Origin: Hormiphora californensis
Lineage: Eukaryota; Ctenophora; Tentaculata; Cydippida; Pleurobrachiidae
Direction: 5' to 3'
NCBI GenBank assembly: GCA_020137815.1
Contig: CM035361.1
Span: 3,700,167-3,764,166 of the forward strand
DNA length: 64,000 bases
Part shown: positions 34,820 through 46,800 of the stretch, piece by piece
How the letters are laid out: every line of letters starts with the position of its first letter
Position numbering within the stretch: the stretch's first letter is position 1
Program-made: the position numbers and the translations under genes
The notes under the pieces: generated by a model
Seen by the model: the letters and a program-made list of their open reading frames with translations, nothing else
Databases searched by the model: none
Told to the model about the DNA's origin: nothing

Positions 34820-37800
34820 TCAACAGAAGCTGGACAGACTCTCTCCGTTTTTGTAGTAAAACCGAATCCTGTTCATGAGATCAAACCGGGCCGTGTAACT
34901 CTCTCTCCCAACTAGAACCATCTCTTTCGAGTAGAATAGAACGTTACCGTCACTTCCTGTCAGAAAGATGAGGTAAGTAAATCACTCAATCAAAGCTACC
35001 ACGGTGGGTAGTGCAGTGGCACTGAGCCGAAATGGCACCGGTACTTCCCGGAGAGAAGAGTTTGAAAATAGATTGAATATATTCGGGGGTGTTCTTGAGA
35101 CCAGTTAGTTAAGGAGCGCGTAGTAGCCTGTAGCATACTTGGGGGAAACAGTCGTGCCTGAACCTCAGGTTCAGGCCACAGCTATTTTCAACTGAGACCT
35201 GATATATCAGGTTTCAATGGCGGCTATTCCCTTAATTAAATCTCAAGGAAAAGCCGTGACTCTCATGTCTCAGTGGAAAATAGCCGTGGTCTGAACCTGA
35301 GGTTCAGGCACAACTGTTTCCCCCACTCTACACAGCTAACATGAGTCTTACACGTACCGTACAAAGTGTCCACAATATTTCCATCATCAAACAAGAGATG
35401 AACCCTGGATCCCCTTTCAAGAGTCTCCAGAATGTCTCTATTTTCAGTACACTCTGAGAGGTTATGATCCGGTAAAACGTCATGAAAATTTGAAAATATC
35501 AAAGAAAAATATGGGGTCGGGTAAAAGGGGTTGAGGGCTCAGCTATAAAATTGTTTCAGAATTATTGTATTCAACATTGTCCTGACTCAGCTCTCAGGGT
35601 ACTCTTATATACCTTGTGGGTCAGCTACTGATCATGATACTCATTTCTAAGGGCTCATATAATATCTTTTCAGAATTCCAATTGATTATTCTGTGAGTAT
35701 TATCATGAGTGTTACCTTGAATTGTTCTGTCTCTGAGCTGGTATCATACCTTGTGGGTTGATCGCCATCTGAGTGATGGGAAAGTGTCCCATTTTCTTTC
35801 TTGCATCCTTTATTGCCAAGAACTGAGCAACCCCATCCTCCCCACACTGCAAATGTTGTTCAAATGTAAGGACGGTGAAATGTTTAAATTCATTAGGTCC
35901 AATTCAACCTTAGAATTACTGCAGGCTCGTTGGATGGTCAATGTAAGTTCTACAGTCGAACCCCGACTTACAGTAACCCCTCGATTTACCGGAACAAACG
36001 GTATTTGACCCCGATTTACCGGGCAAAACCATTTCCCCCGAGAATCCCGGTATAAATCGGGGTCCGACAATATTAGATGTCACGCGGCCGGTAAAACGAG
36101 AATAAACTGTTGAAGTTTCCATTACTTTCCCAGATTCGAACACTTACCGATAGTATTGTAAGGACGGTGAATCGTTCAAAAGTGTACCAGGAGAAAGGAA
36201 GGTCCCCTTTGTGCAACCAGTTTTCAGCAGTTTCACATTTTAATTTGCTATAACGAGGGCAGACATGTGAATAAGATTAGTGAAAAGAAATCTCTCACTC
36301 TTGATCTTGTCCTATAATAAATAATTCATGATGAACAATAGTAACAAATTTACTTCAGTAAATTTAATTAGCTTATAAGTGATATAATTAATCATCCTAC
36401 CTCATTTGAAATTCATCACAGGTATCTCCACCTTGTTCCAGAAATCTCTCAATCTCCCCTCTCCAGCCTGCGTTCAGCATATCAGTCTTGGGCGACTTGC
36501 TGTAAAGTGCCAATCGGGTGGAACCATCCAGGAGAAGTAGATCATCGTGAAATACTGGGGAGAAGGGAGGAACTGGGATTCATGAAATGAGTAATTCTAG
36601 TGGAATACTGGGGAGAAGGGAGGAACTGGGATTCATGCAATGAGCAATATTCATTCAAAAACTTATAAACTCTGTCTAATGAAAACTATACTGAATATGT
36701 ATTGATCTACCAAACCCACACAGATTGCATTCACTCATATGATGAACAAATTGCAATGTGTGCCACGTCCGAATAAAAGAAGTCAGCTGCTGACTTCTTC
36801 TATTCTCAGCACTGTAGATCAGAGAGATTAAGGTGGTCAAAATTTCTCCAGTACATCACCTATCTTCTACTATTGTGATGTTGATTGATATTGATTGTTA
36901 TCAGTATAATTTTAAACCTCTTTTTCAAATCTTCTACTATAATAATTGTGAGATCATTACTTACCATTAAGGGTACGCTAACCAAAAATTTTTTTCGAGT
37001 GCAGGGAAATCTCTCACCGTAGGGTTGTAGGCCATACCAAGGAGACCTCAAATATGCAATTTTAGCCCTTAACCCTTTGGGGACGATAAGCCCCCTGTCG
37101 ACAGAATTCTCTAAAACTTTCTAGAGACACTCACTTTGAACCTACTTGAACGCAGGAAAAGGAATTTTGGTTCTACCACCTGTATTTCTATTGGGTCACC
37201 TGTGACCCAATCGTCCCCTAACGCTAAAATAGGAATTGAGATTTTGCCGCTATTTTGCCCGATAACTCGTAAACTGTTCATTTTAGACCCTATGTTTGTT
37301 CATAACACTTATATAAACCCGGCCATTCTGCACAGTTTGCACACCCTATGGGCCTCTCTATCTCATCTGTAGCCGATTTTAGAATTTTAAAATTGGCCGA
37401 GATGAAAAATTTTCTGAAGGAGCACGGATCTCAAAAATTTTTTCATCGACTCCCTAAGATGTTGAGATAACAATGATGGAGTCGGTTAGTCGCTAGCACC
37501 TGTTTAAAAAATGCCGTTTTAGACTTTTATCGGGGGCCATTCCTTTAGAAATGCTCGTAAAATGCAAATTCCTGTTTTAGCGTTAGGGGACGATTGGGTC
37601 ACAGGTGACCCAGCACTTTGAAGGCCTCTGAGAGGCACAAAATTTGGAATATCACCCTGAAACTTTACCCCGGGGTAAAATACACACTTTTCTTGCATTT
37701 TCCAAGTCCATTTTAAGTATACTCGTACCAATTTTGAGATATGGCCATTAAACTACCCATTTTGCCTACCAAATGCACTGTTTTAGCCCTGTTTTCCAAA

Positions 37801-40800
37801 GTCGATAACTTCAGAGGCTCAAAACGACCTCAAAATGCTAGAAAAATGTATGGTTCAACCCTGGAAACGATTTAAAACTTTCAAATATGGTCTAGAAAGA
37901 CGCTATATGGGTTCAAAGTTGTGGGTCACCTGTGACCCAATCGTCTCCAAAGGGTTAAGTCGAATTCATATTTTTGCTACAGCTGTTTAAAAAATGTACT
38001 GTAAATACGTTTTTGGCATCTCAAAAAAAATTTTTTAAAGATAAGAGCATGAAAATTTGGGGATTTGAAGAGGACATGAAGGTGAATAACCACAAAAATT
38101 TTTTTTGCAATCCGAGCTGATTTCCGGTCCTGAGATGGATTTCTTTTTTTCCACTTTAACGCCCTATTTGGCAAAGTTCCGAAAACATGTGAAAGCTGCA
38201 AATTGGTGAAAAGTTGCGTCTAACGATTATCTAAGTGGCCATAAATTTTGGGCGTGTCCTTATTTGAGATAAGCTGTACAGAGTTTTTTTTGTGAAAGCC
38301 GTCATTTCAGAAATAAATAAATTCCCTGTATCTCAAAAACGGCTGATCGTAGAGACCTGAGACTATGCTTAAACGATTCAGAAGGTCCGATTTTGGGGGG
38401 GTCTTCTGAGAGACATTTTGCTCCTACTTCAACCGTTTTTGCTGTAATTGCGAAAAACAAATTCTATGAAAAGGGCAAAAGCTAAACTCCAATATCCTGT
38501 AATTAGGGAATTTTGGCTAAGAAAGAACCGAAACTATGGAAAAATGTGTAACAAGCTAATTCCTTCACTATTTGGTCCATATGGGTCCCTATAATCACCA
38601 AAAACAAAATCACAAAAAATCCACGATGGCGAAGATGGGTTTTTGTTTTTCGCAATTACAGCAAAAACGGTTGAAGTAGGAGCAAAATGTCTCTCAGAAG
38701 ACCCCCCCAAAATCGGACCTTCTGAATCGTTTAAGCATAGTCTCAGGTCTCTACGATCAGCCGTTTTTGAGATACAGGGAATTTATTTATTTCTGAAATG
38801 ACGGCTTTCACAAAAAAAACTCTGTACAGCTTATCTCAAATAAGGACACGCCCAAAATTTATGGCCACTTAGATAATCGTTAGACGCAACTTTTCACCAA
38901 TTTGCAGCTTTCACATGTTTTCGGAACTTTGCCAAATAGGGCGTTAAAGTGGAAAAAAAGAAATCCATCTCAGGACCGGAAATCAGCTCGGATTGCAAAA
39001 AAAATTTTTGTGGTTATTCACCTTCATGTCCTCTTCAAATCCCCAAATTTTCATGCTCTTATCTTTAAAAAATTTTTTTTGAGATGCCAAAAACGTATTT
39101 ACAGTACATTTTTTAAACAGCTGTAGCAAAAATATGAATTCGACTTAAGGGCTAAAATTGCATATTTGAGGTCTCCTTGGTATGGCCTACAACCCTACGG
39201 TGAGAGATTTCCCTGCACTCGAAAAAAATTTTTGGTTAGCGTACCCTTAAGTTGGGTAAAGTAGCTTTTCTCCCCAATACGATCCTCAACAATCATCACA
39301 CCGTCTTCATTAATCTGTTTCATCTGAAAATGACGAGAACTTTTATTAAAACTGGTATTTTTTCGAACGATGACCACAATCAGCAGAGTTTTATAAAAAC
39401 TTAAAAAAAGCTGGAAGACGGAAGTTTTACGAACTCTTCAAGAGTTTTAAAAGTTCGTTTAACTGACAGCATACTTTGCGTTGTATTTAAGCTATGAATA
39501 AAGGTGACGATCAGAGTTTAACATTCTCACTCAACCCTGTTTAAATAGTTAGCGAGTTGTCTGAAAAAAGACAACTATTTTAGTTTCAGTTTGACGTATC
39601 AAGCTCTCTCCCAGTAAAATCGTTATGAAACTATTTTATAATACGAATCGAGTTTTGAAACCGAATTCTGTAAATTGTTATGGTTATCTAGTTCTCATTC
39701 TTATGAAGATGATAAAGAGATTATCATAACACTTAAAATTACATCACCTGAAGATGATATTTAAATGGACAGCAATATGATTCGGTTATTGGTATTTTAC
39801 AAAAATTCAGTTTTAACTGACACTATGAATACGAGTTTAAGCGACATTTGCATAATACACTTACTAAAGATGGTAGTTAAGATGGTACAGTCGGACCCCG
39901 ATTTAGGGACACCCTCGGGGGGAAAGGCTCTTGTCCACTAAATCGGGGTGTCCACTAAATCGGGGTCAAATAAGGTTAATTTCCTATATCGGGGGAAAAA
40001 ATCCTGTCTCTAAATCGGGGTGCCACTAAATCGGGGGCTCCTAAATCGGGGTCCGACTGTAGTTAAAAACAACTAGATAATTGGCTGGAAAGTGGAAATG
40101 TTCTTACAATTTACATTGCTGATATTTAATCGCAAAAAGTTGTCTGGAAATATAAAGTCGGACCCCAATTTACCGAAATGCTCGGGGGAAAGGGTTTTGC
40201 CCGGTAAATCAGGGTCATTAATACTGTCAAACCCTATACAGTCGGACCCCGATTTAGTGGCATCCTCGGGGGAACAAAATCCTGCCACTAAATCGGGGTG
40301 CCACTAAATCGAGGTGAGCCATATTTGGCCCATAAAAACCTATTTTATGCCCAAAATGCTATACTAAAACTAAAGACACCTCTAACTGTTATAATATGCA
40401 ATATTTATGTATTGATGACATGATCATTTATGATTACAAATAGAAAACTATAAAATAATTTTTTCAAAAAAATTGTGAAAATTTTTCTAAGTTATACCGG
40501 CCCGTCCGATTTGTGTTTCGAATCGGTGCAGCTTACTGGATGTCCTGTCTAATTAGCGGGTTCCAAACGAACCGATACGTGATACCATGCAGAATTGGGG
40601 CACCCTAAGCGGGTGAGGAAATATCAAAATTTCAAAATAACTTTTTCTCTCAAAATTTATGGGAAGCACCGATCAAAGCATTGACAATCTTACTGTAAAA
40701 TTTTGCAAAAAAAGTTTTAAAATTTTTTAAAGGTATAGTGTATACCAGCCACGTCCGAATCCTGTTTCGAATCGGTGCATCTTATCGCATGTCCTGCTGC

Positions 40801-43800
40801 TAATTAGACGGTTCGGAACGAATCGAAACGTGATCACTGATCCCCATCGAATCGAAATTTTGACGCTTGGTGAACTTTTGATTCAATGGCCCCATGGGGA
40901 TCATGTATCGGTTCGTTCCGAACCGTCTAATTAGCAGCAGGACATGCGATAAGATTCACTGATTCGAAACACGATTCGGACGTGGCTGGTGGTTCTTTGA
41001 AAAATTTTCAAAAAAATTTCAAAAAAATTTCACAAAAAAATTCAAAAAAATTTTTGGGGGAAAAAAATCCTGCCACTAAATCGGGGTGCCACTAAATCGG
41101 GGGCCACTAAATCGGGGTCCGACTGTATATGTCGGGGAAATTTTATCCTCCCGGTAAATCGGGGTCCGGTAAATCGGGGTCTAGTAAATTGTCTGGAAAT
41201 ATATACTTACATCACTGGCGAATCGTCTATAAAAAGCAGGATCGTGAATGGATGAGACCACGGTTAGAGTGACGTTATTCTTGTCTCGAAGGAATCGAGC
41301 AAGTTCGAATGCTTGTCCCACACTATACGATGTACCCTAGGTGGACGGGGGAGGAGTTTGTCAGTACGATGCACCCTGTCATGGACGGGGTAGTGGGAGA
41401 CACTAGCGTGGTACCACGCAAAAAAAATGCGCACCACACCAATTTCGTTTTTCAAAAAACACCGTTGGAAAGGGAATTTCAAGCCCCATCGAATGGCGAA
41501 GGTTTGAAGTCTTTATATCTTATCAGGAACAGGAGTTATGAGCCAAAACGTGAAAAGTCGATGTGTTATTTGAAAAACGAAATTGGTGTGGCGCGCATTT
41601 TTTTGCGCGTACCACGCCATAGTGTCTCCCACTAGGGGAGGAGTTTGTCAATGCGATGTACCCTGCAGTGGGGGGTTAAGTTTGTCAGTGCGATGTACCC
41701 TGCAGTGGGGGGGTTAAGTTTGTCAGTACGATCTGCCTGATCAATTTCCTCGCTAAACTCGCATAGAAGCGTAGTTCACGAGAAATGTTTTTTTTCGCGG
41801 TAAATCGACAGGGTTCCAGTAAATTTAATTGAACAGGAAGTAATTTAAACCACATCAACTCACATCAACGAAATAATAGACAGAACTGTGTCCCACTGTT
41901 GTTTCATCTCTAAAGGCAGAAGGTAGTTGTCCTCCCAGTCTCCTGCACTGGAGATCCGTCGGAAAAGCAAAATCAGACCTAAAACGTAATGTTTTAGAAA
42001 ATAATTTAGGCTTGTTGGATTGCGCCCTGAATATTATATCTGTACCCTGTTTCTCAAATTCATAATTCTGGATGTTTTATCAGCGCAATATCAAGCTTGT
42101 CAGTGAGACTGAGATCAAGCGTGTCAGTAGATGTCAATTGTCAGCTAGGTACCTGTATATTTCAGAACCCGTCTCCTCTCCCCCAGCTTGTTCCTTATCA
42201 CAAGGGGATTGCCCAGCACCCATCCTACTAAGAAGGTCATACAACTCATCTCTCCAACTAAAGTTTGTCAGTGACACTGTCCTTCCTGGAATAATGGGTG
42301 TTCTCAACTAATTTTTCATATTTTAATTTTTCATCTTTTTCTGTCACAAGATGTGATCACCTGAGCACTAACAAAAGTGGTATCATTTCATTCTTATCTT
42401 TTATACATTTGTAAGGCAAAATCTACATTTGCCTTACAAATGTAAAGGGAGGGTTAGAACATAGCAAATCTACATATATTTCTCACCGGTAACGTATTTT
42501 ACAAGGCGCTGCTGAGCATCATAAATGTAGAAATCATCTTTATATCCTGTGGAAAAGAGGTTTTTTAATAGATTCGAAATCGTCGAGGGTCACTGAGGTT
42601 CATAATATGACTTGAATCGCTCAGACCATACAGTTCGGAGGCTATTTCCGGTGACAATGGGCACGTTTACGGTAGCTGTAATCTTGGATTCCTGGACCTA
42701 TAACGCGCCCATTTTCGCTGGCCGAGAGGTTCATTATACACGTACCTCCAAGGTCTCTCCACGCGTTGGTAGACCAAGAATCCTGCATGTAGTAGACGTG
42801 ATCAAACATTCGAATGTGACGCATATAGTAATCCGTATAATCCTCGTATCCTGAGATAGTTTGATGAGTAATTTAGGTTACAAGCTTACAGTCGACAGTT
42901 GGGTGATCGGATAACTGTTTATTAGCCTCATGTTTGATATTCAGATAACAGGGAAACCGCCATCTCTCTTTTCAATAACATTGCCCGACAAGATCCGAGA
43001 GAATTGTTAAAATGGGAGGTGGATTTTCCTGAGGACGGAGAATTTACACCATTCCTTGGCACTGAGATTCGAATTACTGATGATAAGCTGGAATCTAAGT
43101 TCTATCGAAAAGGTACGAGAAAGGACATCACCCTGCACTTCCGGTCTCACCATCCTCTGGAAACGAAAGTGCAGACAGTACGCAACTTCTACAGAACTGC
43201 AGAGATCTCATCATCTAACCCGGAATTATTGGAACAGTCCTTAGCCATTACTGACAGACTTCTTTTAGCTAATGGGTATGAACACCCCAGACAATTTGGA
43301 GAACAGAGAACCCGGGGTAGGTTGACAAAGGGTAATAACAATGTGATGTTGAAATTACCGTATGTTTCTGAAACTGTGAGTGGTGAAATACGTAAGTTTA
43401 TCACCGCCAGAGCTCTGCCAATCGATTTAGTCTTCACCCCAGGCACCCGCTTGAGAGACATGCTATGTAGCTCACGTCCTCACGACAATCTAGAGTGTCT
43501 TGCGAAAAATTGTAATATTTGTGAAAGACTCGAGAAGGGCTCGTGTAACACCATGTCACCAGTGTACCAGATAACATGTTTATTGTGTGGTGAAATCTAT
43601 GTGGGAGAGTCTTGTAGGTCGGTACACGACAGATTGTCAGAACATTCCCGCAATGCTAACAATCCTAATGCGCCGAGCTACATTGATACCCCTCTAGCCA
43701 TTCATTACACATCACGTCATAAAAACACACCCCCTAAACTCAGTTTTAAGATATTAACCACCGAGAGAAACATTTTAAAGAGGAAAATTTTAGAGGCCAT

Positions 43801-46800
43801 GTATATACAGAAACTGAGACCTGGTATGAACAATAAAGAGGAATGTTCCGAACTTACGAGATATTTAATTTAATATTTAGTTGCTGTTCACGGCGTGCCT
43901 GGTGAAATTTTAACACGACCTAGCATGCAACGGGAAACCACCACTTGTACGTGGTAGCTGAGGGTCTACAGAATGGCGCTACGGTGCGGGAAAAAAAAGT
44001 CCATGCCCTAAAATCGTTTTTTTTACTTTTATTTGATTTGGGTCAAAATTGGCTATATTAAACGTGGTCCCGAAAAATCCATAATGACTTAGCACACGAA
44101 ATATGTCACCCCTACCTACTTTTGCACGTAGAATCGATTGCCGTTGAAGTCGAATCTCTAAAATGACTGTAAAATGGTCAAAAGTTGATTTTTTACCATT
44201 TTTTGGAGGTTTTTGGCCCCTAAACCATTGAAAACGTTGAGATAGGAATTTGAAACGAGTGCCAATCATTAAAATGGTCATTTTTCTACCAAGAACCAAG
44301 TTTTCGTGTATATCCGATTTATGGCTAGATTTGGGCAAATTGTTGAAATCTGCCAACTAGGAGAACCGTAACTTGATTTTCTTGTTTTTTGGATTTTGGC
44401 ATTTTTGACAAACTTCTGATTGAAATGGTCAATCGGGACCATGCTTAAGTTGTTTATGGGACAATTTTCGACTAAAATCCAAGATTTCATACCAATCCAA
44501 TAACTGATCGTTGATTTATAGAAAATTTAAGTAGGCAAAACGGTCAAAATAAGCAAGAAAAGTTGTCATTTTGACCGTTTTGCCTACTTAAATTTTCTAT
44601 AAATCAACGATCAGTTATTGGATTGGTATGAAATCTTGGATTTTAGTCGAAAATTGTCCCATAAACAACTTAAGCATGGTCCCGATTGACCATTTCAATC
44701 AGAAGTTTGTCAAAAATGCCAAAATCCAAAAAACAAGAAAATCAAGTTACGGTTCTCCTAGTTGGCAGATTTCAACAATTTGCCCAAATCTAACCATAAA
44801 TCGGATATACACGAAAACTTGGTTCTTGGTAGAAAAATGACCATTTTAACGATTGGCACTAGTTTCAAATCCCAATCTCAACGTTTTCAATGGTTTAGGG
44901 GCCAAAAACCTCCAAAAAATGGTAAAAAATCAACTTTTGACCATTTTACAGTCATTTTAGAGATTCGACTTCAACGGCAATCGATTCTACGTGCAAAAAT
45001 AGGTAGGGGTGACATATTTCGTGTGCTAAGTCATTATGGATTTTTCGGGACCACGTTTAATATAGCCAATCTTGACCCAAATCAAATAAAAGTAAAAAAA
45101 ACGATTTTAGGGCATGGACTTTTTTTTCCCGCACCGTAGCGCCATTCTGTAGACCCTCAGCTACCACGTACAAGTGGTGGTTTCCCGTTGCATGCTAGGT
45201 CGTGTTAAAATTTCACCAGGCACGCCGTGTGTTGTTGTTGTTGTCCAGTGGGTTCGTGTGTTTGTGTGCGTAATAGTTTGTATTAATTTGTGATAGTCCT
45301 TGTGTATCACCTCATGCACGCCCTATTTGTTTATCACTTCATCTCACCTGCTGTATTGTAACGGTAACTTCAGTTCACTCTGTACTGTTCATATGAGACT
45401 TGCTCCTCTGTACAGTGTTTAGTTTATTATTAAAGTGCTGATTTATAATTTTATGTTGATTGACGTGTGTGATTTTAGTTTTTACTATATCATACTATTA
45501 TTAAAGCAAATAGGGAAATGATGGGTGATGGTTTTTTTACCAAATATGGCACAAAATTCCTGGAAATGGCCTTTTGCACGTGTTGTCCCTGGTAGAGGGA
45601 CCCTGGCAACCTGCCAGCTTGAGCCTTAAACTGCACGTGCATCCTTGATTCATCTCTCTGCCGGTTGTTGGTTGGTTGGTTGCTCGATTTGATCTGTTCA
45701 CCCCCTGTTCACCACGTTTCGTGAACATGACTACTCAACTTCAACACAATCGCCAGCGAGTTTGGAGGAGCCATATATATGTCCCAAACTGGCGCTGACG
45801 CCTATAGACTACGTGATAGAATCCTACAAAAGAGGTGATTATTATTCAAAAAATGTTGTCAACACACGTAATAACAAAGTATCAATGGCACTAATAAGAA
45901 ATGGCAGTAATACGTGAAAGTATTTTGCAAATGTGCTCCTTCATAAAATACTTCAGGACCTGGCAAAAGAGGACCCGTGGTTTTTCTGTCGAAAGAATCG
46001 CTGTGGTTAATTTACCTGATAAATTTACTGATTTTAAAAATTTCAAATGATACTACTCTATTTGCTTAGTTTACTGTGTGTATGACCATTGACCATCCGT
46101 AACATTCGCCCGTAGGGCGAGCGGGCTTACTAGTATTTATAATTAACACTATTTATTTTTGTAGCCCGATGAAGAGGTAGATCCTCGAAACTGGTAGCGT
46201 CATTATACCCGTCTGATTCATTTGTCCAGCCACAGAGAGAATAACAAAAACTCTGAATAGCTTACAGTCGGACCCCGATTTAACGGGATGCTCGGGGGAA
46301 AGGGTTTTAACCGGTAAGTTGGTGTGCCCGGTATATTGGGGAAGTTATCGGGTATGAGATGGGGGTAACTGAATACTGCCGGACAATACAGGTCTTGCAA
46401 TTATACCTGCTCTGTTGATGATAATGATGCTGATGTTTACTCCATACCCTTGGAGATCCCGAGCCATGTTACCCAGATACTTAGCCTGCAAGATATTATC
46501 AAAATTAGCGGGAAAATTATAAACGTCTCGCTGTGTCGGGTACCTGTAACCCTTTCGTTCGTAACCTCCCAGCCACGCTTCGCCTTCCAACCCTTAGTTC
46601 TTGAACCAAGTCTCGAGTTCATTCAACTCATGAATCATCTGTCAGAGCATTGGCCTGACCCTATTCTGAACTGCGGTCAGAGCATTGGCCTGACAGTGAA
46701 TCATGTTATTGCAGTTTTTCACACCTGTGTGGTACAGTAAAGACAGTGTGCTGTGTGAAGAGCTAGAACGGTGGGTCTACCATCTGTAATGTCATCCAGC

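Noticed and set aside
34969-34973. ATGAG|gtaagt as a plus-strand start exon with donor
   Set aside because: The same DNA is the acceptor region of the last SelP-like exon on the minus strand, which fits in phase to a stop codon.
37977-39126. Two identical 74-residue proteins on opposite strands
   Set aside because: They are the mirrored arms of one palindrome; likewise the pairs at 43979-44356 / 44762-45139 and 44278-44490 / 44628-44840.
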